Shown: positions 1 through 9,420 of the stretch, piece by piece
Layout of the letters: each line of letters starts with the position of its first letter
Position numbering within the stretch: the first letter of the stretch is position 1
Source: Roseovarius spongiae
Lineage (GTDB): Bacteria; Pseudomonadota; Alphaproteobacteria; Rhodobacterales; Rhodobacteraceae
Direction of reading: 5' to 3'
NCBI RefSeq assembly: GCF_003651245.1
Contig: NZ_RAPE01000001.1
Coordinates: 372,001-436,000 of the forward strand
Length of the DNA stretch: 64,000 nucleotides
The notes under the pieces: generated by a model
Told to the model about the DNA's origin: nothing
Database searches by the model: none
The model's input: only the letters and a program-made list of their open reading frames with translations
Position numbers and translations under genes: made by a program

Positions 1-187
1 GAAATCGCCCCCCGCGCATACGGTGACCACGCCCACCGGGGTCGAGATGCTGCCGCTGATCGTCGGCCAGATCGAGGGACGCGGCAACGCCCCGGAGGCC
101 GGGGATCCGGACAAGCCGGACGTCCTCGACGCCGAGATCGTGACCGACGCCGAAGCCGAAAAACCGGCCGCTCCGACGACGAATTAG
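1..187 (+). CDS. C-terminal end of an unidentified protein (partial)
   Basis: An open frame runs in from the left edge and stops at TAG 185-187. It encodes about 61 residues with a hydrophobic patch (MLPLIVGQIEG) followed by an acidic, Pro/Ala-rich tail ending in EKPAAPTTN. High third-position GC agrees with the neighbouring genes, so this is probably real coding sequence. The start and main domains lie outside the window, and I do not recognise the family from this tail. Confidence 0.5.
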   Translation, partial: KSPPAHTVTTPTGVEMLPLIVGQIEGRGNAPEAGDPDKPDVLDAEIVTDAEAEKPAAPTTN

Positions 188-231
188 GCTTGGAACGCCC
201 CGGTCGCGATGCTATAGCGCCGCGATACCGG

Positions 232-307
232 GCCGCTGTAGCTCAGCTGGTAGAGCACGTCATTCGTAATGATGGGGTCGGAGGTTCGAGTCCTCTCAGC
301 GGCACCA
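232..307 (+). tRNA. tRNA-Thr (anticodon CGT)
   Basis: The sequence folds as a full cloverleaf. The acceptor stem is GCCGCTG paired with CAGCGGC, the D arm is GCTCAGCTGGTAGAGC, and the anticodon stem CGTCA/TGATG encloses loop TTCGTAA. The T arm contains GGTTCGAGTCC. Loop positions 34-36 read CGT, so it decodes ACG (threonine). The 3' CCA is encoded. It is a single tRNA lying just before ileS. Confidence 0.97.
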
Positions 308-540
308 GTAACATCTTTCTCCGGCATGTTTCACCGTGAACCCGCGACGCATCGGCCGCGCGGCTCTGGACGCCGGGAAACGCGGCCCCTATAAGGCCGG
401 GCATGACGCGGTTCATGGCGATCATCTTCCGAATTACATGCCCGGCGCTCTGACTGTCCGAGCCGCCGGGAAAAGGCGTTTGACCCGTCGCGCCGCCCAA
501 GCCCTTTTTGCCACGACCTGACTGACGAAGGACGCCGCCG

Positions 541-3498
541 ATGTGCGCCGACACGACCCAGACAACCGAATACAAGCAGACGCTGAACCTGCCGCAGACC
601 GACTTCCCGATGCGCGCAGGGCTACCCAAGCGCGAACCCGAATGGCTGAAACGGTGGGAGGAGATCGGCATCTACGACCGCCTGCGTGAACGGGCAGGGG
701 ACCGGCCGCCCTTCACCCTGCATGACGGCCCTCCCTACGCCAACGGGCACCTCCATATCGGCCACGCGCTGAACAAGATCCTCAAGGACATGGTCGTGCG
801 GTCCCAGCAGATGATGGGCCGCGACGCGCGCTACATCCCCGGTTGGGATTGCCACGGTCTGCCCATTGAATGGAAGATCGAGGAACAGTATCGCGCCAAG
901 GGCCGCAACAAGGACGAGATCGACATCGTCGATTTCCGCCAGGAATGCCGCAAGTTCGCCGATGGCTGGATCGACATCCAGCGCGAGGAGTTCAAGCGCC
1001 TCGGCGTCACCGGTGCCTGGGACCGTCCGTATCTCACGATGGATTACCGCGCCGAGCGGATCATCGCGGAGGAGTTCCAGAAGTTCCTGATGAACGGCAC
1101 GCTCTACCAGGGCTCCAAGCCGGTGATGTGGTCGCCGGTTGAGAAGACCGCGCTGGCCGAGGCGGAGGTCGAATACCACGACAAGGAGAGCTTTACGGTC
1201 TGGGTGAAGTTCGAGGTAGTTCAGGCCGGCGCAAGCGGAACAGAGCCCATGGACCTCGCCGCCAGGGCTGATGATCTGCTGAATTCTTATGTGGTGATCT
1301 GGACCACCACACCCTGGACCATCCCGTCGAACAAGGCTGTGGTTTACGGGGAGGATATTTCGTACGGACTTTACGAAGTCACGAAAGCACCCGATGAATG
1401 TTGGGCGAAGGTCGGCGAAAAATACATCCTTGCGGACAAATGCGCGGAAGATGTCATGGGCCGTGCACGGTTGGACGATGACATGTATCGTCGATTGCGC
1501 GATGTAACCGTCGACGAACTTCTGCATATCAAGCTGATGCACCCCTTGGCCCACGCCGAAGGCTCCAACGGCGAATGGGACGCCCCCCGCGATTTCCGCG
1601 CCGCCGATTTCGTCACCGACGAGGAAGGCACCGGTTTCGTCCACTGCGCCCCCAGCCACGGGATGGAGGAGTTCGAGCTTTACCGCGATCTCGGGATGCT
1701 CGCCGATGTCATTACCTACAACGTGATGGACGACGGCGCTTTCCGCGAAGATCTGCCGTTCTTCGGGGGCAAACGCATCCTCAAGCCCAACGGCAAGGAA
1801 GGCGACGCCAACAAGGCCGTGATCGACAAGCTGGCCGAGGTCGGCGGCCTGCTGGCGCGCGGCAAGATCAAGCACAGCTATCCGCATAGCTGGCGCTCCA
1901 AGGCGCCGATCATCTATCGCAACACGCCGCAATGGTTCGCCGCCATCGACCGCCCCGTGGGCGACGGGCAGGACGACTACGGCAAAACGATCCGCCAGCG
2001 TGCGCTGACCTCCATCGACGAGCTGGTGACATGGACCCCGCAGAAGGGCCGCAACCGCTTGTATTCCATGATCGAGGCGCGCCCCGACTGGGTGCTGTCG
2101 CGTCAGCGGGCCTGGGGCGTGCCGCTGACCTGTTTCACGCGGGCGGGGGGCAAGCCGACCGATGACGACTACCTGCTGCGCAACAACGAAGTGAACGCCC
2201 GCATCCTTGAGGCGTTCGAGGCCGAGGGCGCGGATGCGTGGTACAAGGACGGCGCGAAGGAGCGGTTCCTGTCGGGCATCGTCGATCCCGCCGACTGGGA
2301 CCAGGTGACCGACATCCTCGACGTGTGGTTCGATAGCGGCTCCACCCACGCCTTCGTGCTGCGCGACCGCGAAGACGGATCCGACGACGGGCTGGCGGAT
2401 CTCTACCTCGAGGGCACGGACCAGCACCGGGGCTGGTTCCATTCCTCGATGCTCCAGGCCTGCGGCACGCTGGGCCGCGCGCCCTATCGGGGGGTGCTGA
2501 CGCATGGCTTCACGCTGGATGCGAAGGGCAACAAGATGTCCAAGTCGCTCGGCAACACGGTCAGCCCCGAGGACGTCACGAAGCAATACGGCGCCGATAT
2601 CCTGCGCCTTTGGGTGGCGCAGTCGGATTATACCGCCGATTTGCGCATCGGGCCGGAAATCCTGAAAGGGGTCGCCGACAGCTACCGCCGGCTGCGCAAC
2701 ACGATGCGCTACCTGCTGGGCAATGTCGTGCATTACACCGACGCGGACCGCATGGATGCGGCGGACATGCCCGAGCTTGAACGCTGGGTGCTGCACCGCC
2801 TCGCGGAACTCGACGCGCGCGTGCGCGAAGGCTACGCCGCCTATGATTTCCAGGGCGTGTTCCAGACGCTGTTCAACTTCTGCACGCTGGATTTGTCGGC
2901 CTTCTACTTCGACATCCGCAAGGACGTGCTCTATTGCGACGGCGACAGCCCCGAGCGCCGCGCCGCGCGCACGGTGCTCGACCTCTTGTTCCACCGGCTG
3001 ACCACCTGGCTCGCCCCGGTGCTGACCTTCACGATGGAGGAGGTCTGGCTCGAGCGGTTCCCCGGCGCGGATAGCTCGGTGCATCTTCAGGACATGCCCG
3101 CAACCCCGCAGGACTGGCGCGACGACGCGCTCGCCGCGAAATGGGCGCGCATCCGGCAGGCGCGTCGCGTGGTCACCGCCGCGCTCGAAGTGCAGCGCAC
3201 GAACAAGGTGATCGGCTCCTCGCTCGAGGCCGCGCCGTGCGTGCATGTCGAGGATGCGGATACGCTCGCCGCGCTGCGCTCGGCGCCGCTGGCGGACGTC
3301 TGCATCACCTCGCAGATCGCGCTCACCGACGCCGCCGCACCCGAGGGGGCCTACAGCCTGCCGGAAACTCCCGGCATCGCCGTCGCCTTCGCGCGCGCGG
3401 CGGGCGACAAGTGCGAGCGCTGCTGGAAAATCCTGCCTGACGTGGGCGCCCACGCGCACCCCGGCGTCTGCGCGCGCTGCGACGCGGCGCTAGAGTGA
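541..3498 (+). CDS. ileS: Isoleucine--tRNA ligase
   Basis: Class Ia cytoplasmic synthetase that charges tRNA-Ile. The 985-residue protein carries the HIGH signature at residues 72-75 (HLHIGHAL) and KMSKS at 665-669. Between them lies the CP1 editing domain, which clears misactivated valine (for example [12 protein letters not shown]). The C terminus holds a zinc knuckle with Cys 958, 961, 977 and 980. Length and domain order match the bacterial family. An apparent drop in GC and a looser codon choice occurs over about 1195-1550, inside CP1, compared with the rest of the gene. A strong terminator follows the stop codon. It appears to be transcribed alone. Confidence 0.97.
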   Translation: MCADTTQTTEYKQTLNLPQTDFPMRAGLPKREPEWLKRWEEIGIYDRLRERAGDRPPFTLHDGPPYANGHLHIGHALNKILKDMVVRSQQMMGRDARYIPGWDCHGLPIEWKIEEQYRAKGRNKDEIDIVDFRQECRKFADGWIDIQREEFKRLGVTGAWDRPYLTMDYRAERIIAEEFQKFLMNGTLYQGSKPVMWSPVEKTALAEAEVEYHDKESFTVWVKFEVVQAGASGTEPMDLAARADDLLNSYVVIWTTTPWTIPSNKAVVYGEDISYGLYEVTKAPDECWAKVGEKYILADKCAEDVMGRARLDDDMYRRLRDVTVDELLHIKLMHPLAHAEGSNGEWDAPRDFRAADFVTDEEGTGFVHCAPSHGMEEFELYRDLGMLADVITYNVMDDGAFREDLPFFGGKRILKPNGKEGDANKAVIDKLAEVGGLLARGKIKHSYPHSWRSKAPIIYRNTPQWFAAIDRPVGDGQDDYGKTIRQRALTSIDELVTWTPQKGRNRLYSMIEARPDWVLSRQRAWGVPLTCFTRAGGKPTDDDYLLRNNEVNARILEAFEAEGADAWYKDGAKERFLSGIVDPADWDQVTDILDVWFDSGSTHAFVLRDREDGSDDGLADLYLEGTDQHRGWFHSSMLQACGTLGRAPYRGVLTHGFTLDAKGNKMSKSLGNTVSPEDVTKQYGADILRLWVAQSDYTADLRIGPEILKGVADSYRRLRNTMRYLLGNVVHYTDADRMDAADMPELERWVLHRLAELDARVREGYAAYDFQGVFQTLFNFCTLDLSAFYFDIRKDVLYCDGDSPERRAARTVLDLLFHRLTTWLAPVLTFTMEEVWLERFPGADSSVHLQDMPATPQDWRDDALAAKWARIRQARRVVTAALEVQRTNKVIGSSLEAAPCVHVEDADTLAALRSAPLADVCITSQIALTDAAAPEGAYSLPETPGIAVAFARAAGDKCERCWKILPDVGAHAHPGVCARCDAALE

Positions 3499-3504
3499 CC
3501 CCGG

Positions 3505-3540
3505 CCCGGGGCGGCCCCGCACACCGCCCCGGGTTTTTCT
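3505..3540 (+). terminator. Rho-independent terminator of ileS
   Basis: A perfect 10-bp stem, CCCGGGGCGG (3505-3514) and CCGCCCCGGG (3524-3533), with a 9-nt loop, is followed directly by TTTTT. It starts six bases after the ileS stop codon. The T tract is shared with the GAGTAT-type extragenic repeat at 3534-3554. Confidence 0.92.
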
Positions 3541-3554
3541 TGGCGAAAATACCC
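3534..3554 (-). repeat. GAGTAT-type extragenic repeat, copy 1
   Basis: Read on the minus strand this is GGGTATTTTCGCCAAG followed by an A run. It resembles the elements at 24401-24423 and 42126-42148. On the plus strand, ATACCCTCGCCGAAGG here differs by one base from ATACTCTCGCCGAAGG at the 24.4 kb copy. It lies at the 3' end of ileS. Confidence 0.55.
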
Positions 3555-3616
3555 TCGCCGAAGGCCGAAACGCGAAGACGCCCGCCCGGGTGGATGAGCA
3601 AGCCAGGACGCATCCG

Positions 3617-4768
3617 ATGAGAAACCGCCCCCTGTCCCCCGCCACCCGCGTCGCGCAGGCGCTGCGCTATCTCGACCCCGATACCGGCGCGATCACCCCG
3701 CCGATCCAGCCCTCGGCGACCTATGCGCGCGCGCCCGATTACACGCTGCGCGACGCCTACATGTATCGCCGCGACAGCAACGAGACGACGGATCACGCCG
3801 AGGCGATCATCGCCGATCTCGAAGGGGCGGCCGATACCATGCTCTTCGCCTCCGGCATGTCGGCGGCCAACGCGGTGCTCGACGCGCTGCCCGCCCGCGC
3901 GCATGTGGTCGCACCAGACGTGATGTATCACGGCATCCTCCACCGGATGCAGAAGCTCGACGCGCTGGGCCGGCTCGGATTGTCGTTCTACAAGACCGCC
4001 GACCTCGCCGCGATGCAAGCCGCCATCCGCCCCGGTGAAACCGCGCTGGTCTGGGTCGAGACGCCCAACAACCCCGATTGGGACGTGACCGATATCAAGG
4101 CCGCCGCCGCCATCGTCCATGACGCGGGCGCGCGGCTGCTGACCGATTGCACCGGCACGCCGCCCTGCTGCACGCAGGCGCTCGCGCTTGGGGCCGATAT
4201 ATCGTTCCATTCCGCGACCAAGTATCTCAATGGCCATTCCGACGTGACCGCCGGGGCGCTGTCGGTGCGCGATACCGGCGACTGGTGGGAGAGCGTTTCG
4301 GACATCCGCAAGCTTGCCGGGACGGTGCTGCACAGTTTCGACGCCTTCCTGCTGATCCGCGGCATGCGCACGCTGATGCTGCGTGTGGAGCGCGCGACGC
4401 AGAACGCGCTCGCGCTCGCCAGCCATTTCGAAGGGCATCCGCTGATCGAACGCGTGCTCTATCCCGGCCTGTCGTCGCATCCGGGGCACGAGATCGCCAA
4501 GCGTCAGACCGGCGGGCTTTACGGCGGGATGCTGTCGCTTATCACCGCCGGGAATGAGCGGACCGCCATCGACACGGCCCGGTTCTGCGAACTCTTCTAC
4601 CCCGCCACGTCGCTGGGCGGGGTCGAGAGCCTGATCGAGCACCGCAAGACCGTCTCGGGCGAAGGGTTCCGCGTGCACCCGAACCTGCTGCGCCTCAGCA
4701 TCGGGATCGAGGATGCGGACGACCTCATCGCCGATCTCGAACAGGCGCTGAGCCGCGCCGCGGGCTGA
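3617..4768 (+). CDS. metC: Cystathionine beta-lyase (trans-sulfuration PLP enzyme)
   Basis: PLP-dependent Cys/Met metabolism enzyme of 383 residues; this family cleaves cystathionine to homocysteine in methionine synthesis. The PLP lysine is K202 in SATKYLNGHSD, and the C-terminal substrate-carboxylate motif is LRLSIGIED. I chose ATG 3617, preceded by AGGA; an in-frame GTG at 3590 would add nine residues but has no good ribosome site. It converges on the methyltransferase gene with six bases between the two stop codons. Members of this fold (MetC, MetB, MetZ, MegL) are hard to separate by eye; beta-lyase is the best match. Confidence 0.85.
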   Translation: MRNRPLSPATRVAQALRYLDPDTGAITPPIQPSATYARAPDYTLRDAYMYRRDSNETTDHAEAIIADLEGAADTMLFASGMSAANAVLDALPARAHVVAPDVMYHGILHRMQKLDALGRLGLSFYKTADLAAMQAAIRPGETALVWVETPNNPDWDVTDIKAAAAIVHDAGARLLTDCTGTPPCCTQALALGADISFHSATKYLNGHSDVTAGALSVRDTGDWWESVSDIRKLAGTVLHSFDAFLLIRGMRTLMLRVERATQNALALASHFEGHPLIERVLYPGLSSHPGHEIAKRQTGGLYGGMLSLITAGNERTAIDTARFCELFYPATSLGGVESLIEHRKTVSGEGFRVHPNLLRLSIGIEDADDLIADLEQALSRAAG

Positions 4769-4781
4769 CCCTGCTCAGCCC
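4762..4781. terminator. Symmetric hairpin containing both convergent stop codons
   Basis: GGGCTGA (4762-4768) pairs with TCAGCCC (4775-4781) across the loop CCCTGC. The TGA of metC and the TGA of the methyltransferase (TCA on the plus strand) sit opposite each other in the stem. There is no T run, so a role as a bidirectional terminator or 3'-end stabiliser is inference. Confidence 0.5.
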
Positions 4782-5623
4782 GCCGTGCGCGCGGTGCAGA
4801 GCTGGATCGCGGCCGGGATGCGGATGCCTTCAGGCGTTTCGAAATTCGCGAGCGCGTCGCGCAGCGCCTTCTGAATCGCGGCGATGTCCTCGGCGCTGCC
4901 GTTCTTCTCACGGATGATGCTCGCCGCGGGACCGATCCGCGTCGACAATGCCGCGACATCCACCGCCGTGCCCGGCGGCGTCAGCGCAACATCCGCGCGC
5001 GCGACCTCGACGTCCTGCAAACCGGCTTTCTGCAAGAGCTCTGCGACATAGGTTTCATCCTCGAACGCCATCGGCCCCGGCGCGCGGGGCGGCGTCGGAG
5101 ACGCGTCGCCCAGCCGCTCCCTGGCCGCCTTGGCGGGGATGGCGAACCACGGGTTCTCGGCGACGCTACGCCAGGCGGTGAAGACCAGCGGCGCGCCCGG
5201 CTTGAGCGAGCTCGCGATGTTGCGGAACGCCTGCGCCGGATCGGCGAAGAACATCATCCCGAACCTTGAGACCGCCACGTCATGTGCGGCAAGCTCGAAC
5301 GGGTGAATCTGCGCGTCCCCTCTAGTGAAATGAGCGTTGGTCACAGCGTCGCCGCGGGCGCGGGCCTCCTCCAGCAGCGTTTCGGAGATATCGACGCCAA
5401 GGACGCGCCCGCCCGGCGCGATGCGCTCCGCAATGGCGAGCGTGCTGGTTCCCGTGCCGCAGGCGACGTCGAGCACGCGCATCCCCGGCGCCGGCGCCGC
5501 GCGCTCCAGCATGAGGTCGAGCACCGGCGCAAGCGTCGCGTCCAGCGCCTCGCGCTGCTCCACCCATTTGCGCCCCGGTCCGCTGGTCCAGTATTCCGCC
5601 TGGTCGGTGTTGTCGTCGCTCAT
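4775..5623 (-). CDS. Class I SAM-dependent methyltransferase
   Basis: 282-residue Rossmann-fold methyltransferase. SAM-binding motif I is LDVACGTGT (about residues 51-59) and the ribose-binding acidic residue is D78 in LGVDIS. It belongs to the Methyltransf_11/UbiE-like group. The substrate cannot be read from sequence; the C-terminal half is specific to a subgroup common in alphaproteobacteria. It is monocistronic and converges on metC. Annotation as a generic methyltransferase is safe; anything narrower is not. Confidence 0.85.
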   Translation of the reverse strand: MSDDNTDQAEYWTSGPGRKWVEQREALDATLAPVLDLMLERAAPAPGMRVLDVACGTGTSTLAIAERIAPGGRVLGVDISETLLEEARARGDAVTNAHFTRGDAQIHPFELAAHDVAVSRFGMMFFADPAQAFRNIASSLKPGAPLVFTAWRSVAENPWFAIPAKAARERLGDASPTPPRAPGPMAFEDETYVAELLQKAGLQDVEVARADVALTPPGTAVDVAALSTRIGPAASIIREKNGSAEDIAAIQKALRDALANFETPEGIRIPAAIQLCTARTAG

Positions 5624-5699
5624 CGTCGCTCATCCTTTCGCCAGTTGCATTGGTCGGGCCGCAGGATACGGGGGGACGGCAGGGCGGAGCCCTCGCGTT

Positions 5700-6566
5700 T
5701 CAGCCGATCGGCCCAAGCCGCCGGTGCGCCCGCACCTGTCCTTCGCCCTGCGCCGCGATCCGCGCAAGCGCGGCCTCGAGCGGCTCCTGGGCGACGGCCA
5801 TGTGATATGCGTTGGCATGCAGGATCGCGCCCGGATCCGCAACCCATGCGACGTGCCCTTTCCAGAATAGCAGATCGCCGCGCCGGGGCGGCGCGCCCGC
5901 AGGCAGGAGCGTGCCGAGCGCGGCCTCCTGCTGGTCGCTGTCGCCGGGGCAGGGCAGCCCGCAGGCGAGGCAAGCCGCCTGCACCAGCCCCGAACAGTCG
6001 ATCCCGAGGCTCGAATTCCCGCCCCAGAGATAGGGCGTCCCGAGATAGAGCGCCGCCACCGCCACGGGATCGGCCGCGGTGACGCTGAGCGGCGCGATAT
6101 GCGCGGCGGGAACGTATAGCGGCGCGGCTCCATCCGGGCCGGGCATGTCGACCTCGGCCCACGCGCCTTCGATCCCGCGCACATGCAGGCGCGCGCCATG
6201 GCAGAGGAGCATCACCTCGTCACGCGATTTCAGTTGCGGCGTGGCCTTGGCATGGCTTTGCCGGACATGCACCGCATGGGTGGGCGGCGCCCCTTGCGGC
6301 GCCAAGCGGAGCGTACTCACCCAGCCGACATACCCGTCGCGCGCGCAGAACCCGAAGGCGTGACCGTCCTGCGTGTCGAGCACCGTAAAGGTTTGGCCGA
6401 AGATCAGTTCGCGCTCCCGCCGCCCGTCCGGCGCATCAAGCACCGCGGCGACGCGCGCGGTGACGCAATGCGGCGCGCCGGCGACGAAACGCTCCGCCTT
6501 CACCCGGCCTCGCAGGCTTTCATGCGCGACGCGCCCGTTGCTGCGCAGGTCGCGCCGATCGCTCAC
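5700..6566 (-). CDS. NlpC/P60 family peptidoglycan endopeptidase
   Basis: Predicted cell-wall gamma-D-glutamyl-diamino acid endopeptidase of 288 residues. The N-terminal half (about 30-160) looks like paired bacterial SH3 domains. The C-terminal papain-like domain has Cys191 in GIDCSGL, His238 in KGHVAW and a third polar site near His250. The start is GTG 6566, whose GTGA overlaps the stop codon of the upstream aminopeptidase gene, implying translational coupling. No signal peptide is visible, which is usual for the cytoplasmic peptide-recycling members. Paired with an M17 aminopeptidase, it probably degrades muropeptides or peptides. Confidence 0.9.
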   Translation of the reverse strand: MSDRRDLRSNGRVAHESLRGRVKAERFVAGAPHCVTARVAAVLDAPDGRRERELIFGQTFTVLDTQDGHAFGFCARDGYVGWVSTLRLAPQGAPPTHAVHVRQSHAKATPQLKSRDEVMLLCHGARLHVRGIEGAWAEVDMPGPDGAAPLYVPAAHIAPLSVTAADPVAVAALYLGTPYLWGGNSSLGIDCSGLVQAACLACGLPCPGDSDQQEAALGTLLPAGAPPRRGDLLFWKGHVAWVADPGAILHANAYHMAVAQEPLEAALARIAAQGEGQVRAHRRLGPIG

Positions 6567-7969
6567 AGCTTCAGCGCACGCGGCAGCGCCGCCAGCAACG
6601 CCCGCGCCCCCATGCCGACGCCGCCCTTGGGCCGCGCCGGGGCAGGTGTCGGGTTCCAACCGTAGATGTCGAAATGCAGGTAATTGGCGCCCCCGGCGAA
6701 CCGCCGCAGGAAGAGCGCCGCAGTGACCGAGCCGGCAAAGCCGCCTTTGGGCGCGTTGTCGAGATCGGCGATCCCCGGCTCTATCATCGCCTCGTACGGG
6801 GCGTGGAACGGCAGCCGCCAGACCGGGTCGGCGGCCTCGGCGGCGCCGGCCTCGAGCGCGGCGACCACGTTCGCGTCGTCGCAGTAATAGGGTGCGAGAT
6901 CCGGCCCCACCGCGACCCGCGCTGCGCCGGTCAGAGTGGCCATCGACACCATCAGGTCGGGCGCGTCCTCGGCCCCAAGCGCCAATGCGTCGGCCAGCAC
7001 CAGCCGGCCTTCGGCGTCGGTATTATTGATCTCGACCGTCTTGCCGTTTCGCGCGGTCAGGATGTCGCCGGGGCGGAAGGAATTGCCCGCGACCGCGTTC
7101 TCGACCGCCGGGATCAGCACCCGCAGCCGCAGCGGCAGATCGAGCGCCATGATCATGTGCGCCAGGCCCAGCACCGTGGCGGCGCCACCCATGTCCTTCT
7201 TCATCAGCGCCATGCTGCCGCCCGGCTTGAGGTTGAGCCCGCCGGTGTCGAAACACACGCCCTTGCCCGCCAGCGTGAGCGTCGGGCCACTATCGCCCCA
7301 GGTGATGTCGATCAGCCGCGGCGCATCCGCCGCCGCGCGCCCGACCGCGTGAATCAACGGGAAGTTGCGGTCAAGCAACGCCTCGCCGCGGATCACTTCC
7401 ATCCGCGCGCCATGCGCGGAGGCCAGCGCGCCGCAGGCCGCCTCGAGATCGGTCGGCCCCATGTCGCTTGCCGGCGTGTTGATGAGGTCGCGGGTCAGCG
7501 CCTCGCCCGCCGCGATCGCCTCAAGCCGCGCCGCATCGACGCCCTCGGGCGCGATCAGCCGCGCCTTGGGGCGGGTCTGATCGGCGTAGCGGTCGAAGAC
7601 ATAGCCGCCCAGCAGCCAGCCCAGCGCCTCCTCCTCCGCGCGATCAGCCGGGAGCCCGGCCAGACGATAGACGCCTTCAGGCAGGGCTGCGGCGCATCCC
7701 GCAAGGTGAAACCGGCCGCGCGCGCGCGCCTCGGCCGTGCCATAGCCCGCCAGCGCCAGCGCGATCCCGCCCGCATCGTCCGGCACGGGCAGGGCGCCGC
7801 CCAGCCTGGCCGTGAACCCGCTGGCGCGCACCCAGTTGGCGACGCGGGCCGGCTGCCCGTCGAGCCAGCGGTCAAGGTCGTCCTGCGCGATCACATGCAG
7901 CGTGATCGCGTCACCGTCCGGGTCGGCGAATGTCAGCTGCGCGGCGGTCGGGGCTTGGGGTGTGGTCAC
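6563..7969 (-). CDS. Leucyl aminopeptidase family protein (M17)
   Basis: 468-residue dizinc cytosolic aminopeptidase. The M17 signature NTDAEGRL is at 316-323, and the metal or catalytic residues K236 and D241 (GKGVCFDTGG), D259, D318 and E320 are all present. The N-terminal domain is divergent, as in the PepA-like group often annotated as leucyl aminopeptidase family rather than PepA itself. Its TGA overlaps the GTG of the NlpC/P60 gene by four bases, so the two form an operon. The likely role is release of N-terminal residues during peptide turnover. Confidence 0.93.
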   Translation of the reverse strand: MTTPQAPTAAQLTFADPDGDAITLHVIAQDDLDRWLDGQPARVANWVRASGFTARLGGALPVPDDAGGIALALAGYGTAEARARGRFHLAGCAAALPEGVYRLAGLPADRAEEEALGWLLGGYVFDRYADQTRPKARLIAPEGVDAARLEAIAAGEALTRDLINTPASDMGPTDLEAACGALASAHGARMEVIRGEALLDRNFPLIHAVGRAAADAPRLIDITWGDSGPTLTLAGKGVCFDTGGLNLKPGGSMALMKKDMGGAATVLGLAHMIMALDLPLRLRVLIPAVENAVAGNSFRPGDILTARNGKTVEINNTDAEGRLVLADALALGAEDAPDLMVSMATLTGAARVAVGPDLAPYYCDDANVVAALEAGAAEAADPVWRLPFHAPYEAMIEPGIADLDNAPKGGFAGSVTAALFLRRFAGGANYLHFDIYGWNPTPAPARPKGGVGMGARALLAALPRALKL

Positions 7970-8059
7970 GGGGCATCCCTTCGGGCTCGAACGGTCGATT
8001 GGCGTAACCTATCCGACCCGGCGCGACCTGCAAGCCCCGGTGACGCGCGCGTCCGCCGC

Positions 8060-8542
8060 TCAGACCGACATGTCCTGCAAATCCCATATTTCGCTCAGGC
8101 TGCGTTCGCCGATCCGCAGAAGACGCGCCAGCGTCGCGGCCAGCGCGACCGGATCGCCGCTGTCGGCGCAGCGGGTCACGTCATTCGCGACGCGGCCCAG
8201 CATCTGCATGCCGATCTGCTCTGCGATCGCGACGAGGCTGCGAGCGGATTTGCGCATGTCGGGGCCGCGCCCCTCGCGATAGCAGCGTTCGGTATGCGAA
8301 AGCCGCACGGCGATCTCCTCGAGCGCGCGGCAGACGATATCTTCCGCCCCCGCCTCGCCCAACTGATCGTAGAGGGATTCGAGCCGCTCGGGATCGAGCT
8401 GCGCCGATTCGTTCTGTTTCAGCAAGGTCACGTGTTCCACAATCTCACCCCAGGTATCATGCCGACGCCGGGCGGTCCCCACGCCGCCGGGCAGGGGCAA
8501 GGTGACAGGAAGCGCCTTCCAAAAGGTTTCGGGGCGGCGCAT
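8060..8542 (-). CDS. Conserved hypothetical protein, helical
   Basis: About 160 residues, rich in predicted alpha helix with repeated Ala/Leu/Arg heptads (for example SLVAIAEQIGMQMLGRV), with no signal peptide or membrane segment. ATG 8542 is taken as the start; an in-frame GTG at 8572 is possible. It is divergent from the carbonic anhydrase gene and shares a short promoter region with it. The helical pattern loosely recalls histidine phosphotransfer bundles, but I see no reliable phospho-acceptor motif and assign no function. Confidence 0.6.
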   Translation of the reverse strand: MRRPETFWKALPVTLPLPGGVGTARRRHDTWGEIVEHVTLLKQNESAQLDPERLESLYDQLGEAGAEDIVCRALEEIAVRLSHTERCYREGRGPDMRKSARSLVAIAEQIGMQMLGRVANDVTRCADSGDPVALAATLARLLRIGERSLSEIWDLQDMSV

Positions 8543-8611
8543 TTCTCGCTCGAATTCGTTGTGAATTCCCACTATTCACCATGCATATCATACCGCGCGA
8601 AAGGGATTGAA

Positions 8612-9262
8612 ATGCACCGCACCCATCCATTGCCGCCCTACCTGATCAATCGCTATCACGGCTGGAAAGCCACGACTTACGCCGACAACAAGCCGTGGTA
8701 TCGCCTGCTTGCCGAAAAGGGCCAGCGTCCGCGCGCGATGATCATTTCCTGCTGTGACAGCCGGGTGCATGTGACTTCGATCTTCGGCGCCGACCAGGGC
8801 GAATTCTTCATCCACCGCAACATCGCCAACCTGGTGCCGCCCTACGACGCCAGCGGCGGGCAGCACGGCACGTCGGCGACGATCGAATACGCGGTGATGA
8901 ACCTCAATATCGCGCACCTTATCATCATGGCCCACTCTCACTGCGGCGGCGCCGCGGGTTGCGACCAGATGTGCGCCGGCACCGCGCCCGAGCTCGAGGA
9001 CAAGTCGAGCTTCGTCGGTCGCTGGATGGACATCCTGCGCCCCGGCTACGACCGCGTGGCCCATATCGAGGACGAGGCCGAGCGCCTGCGCGCGCTCGAA
9101 AAGGAAACCGTGCTGGTCTCGCTCGACAACCTCACCACCTTTCCCTTCGTGGAAAGCGCCATCGACGAGGGGCGACTGACGATGCACGGCCTCTGGCTCG
9201 ACATCGGCAGCGGGGAGCTCGAGCAGTATATTCACTCGACGGGCACGTTCACGCCGGTCTGA
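8612..9262 (+). CDS. Beta-class carbonic anhydrase
   Basis: 216-residue zinc enzyme interconverting CO2 and bicarbonate. Zinc ligands are visible as Cys47 and the Asp49/Arg51 dyad in CCDSRV, and as His108 and Cys111 in AHSHCGG. A good ribosome site (AAGGGA) lies before ATG 8612. The frame stays open far upstream on this strand, but that sequence is the antisense of other genes. The gene stands alone, divergent from the hypothetical gene, and likely supplies bicarbonate for carboxylases. Confidence 0.93.
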   Translation: MHRTHPLPPYLINRYHGWKATTYADNKPWYRLLAEKGQRPRAMIISCCDSRVHVTSIFGADQGEFFIHRNIANLVPPYDASGGQHGTSATIEYAVMNLNIAHLIIMAHSHCGGAAGCDQMCAGTAPELEDKSSFVGRWMDILRPGYDRVAHIEDEAERLRALEKETVLVSLDNLTTFPFVESAIDEGRLTMHGLWLDIGSGELEQYIHSTGTFTPV

Positions 9263-9420
9263 GACGAACCTCGCAGGCAGCCGGTGACCTCTGGCCGCGG
9301 GGAACGCGCCCGGACCCCTTCAATGGTCCGATAGATACGCAAACTCTGCGGCTCCCGGCCAGGCGTCGCCGGATGGCACGATGCGGGGCGATTGCAGCCC
9401 CTGCTTCGCCCCGCCGCGGC

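Noticed and set aside
336-521. 61-residue frame between tRNA-Thr and ileS
   Set aside because: Arg/Ala-rich with no similarity, no ribosome site and no conserved pattern; treated as spacer.
622-3459. 945-residue minus-strand open frame opposite ileS
   Set aside because: It mirrors a certain ileS on the other strand; the long open antisense frame is a by-product of high GC3. No domain or start signal was seen.
3541-3616. SAM-II riboswitch before metC
   Set aside because: I looked because alphaproteobacterial methionine genes often have one, but the 76-bp gap is too short and shows no pseudoknot pairing.
6674-8611. Long plus-strand extension upstream of the carbonic anhydrase
   Set aside because: It is the antisense of the aminopeptidase and hypothetical genes. 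The carbonic anhydrase has a clear ribosome site and ATG at 8612.
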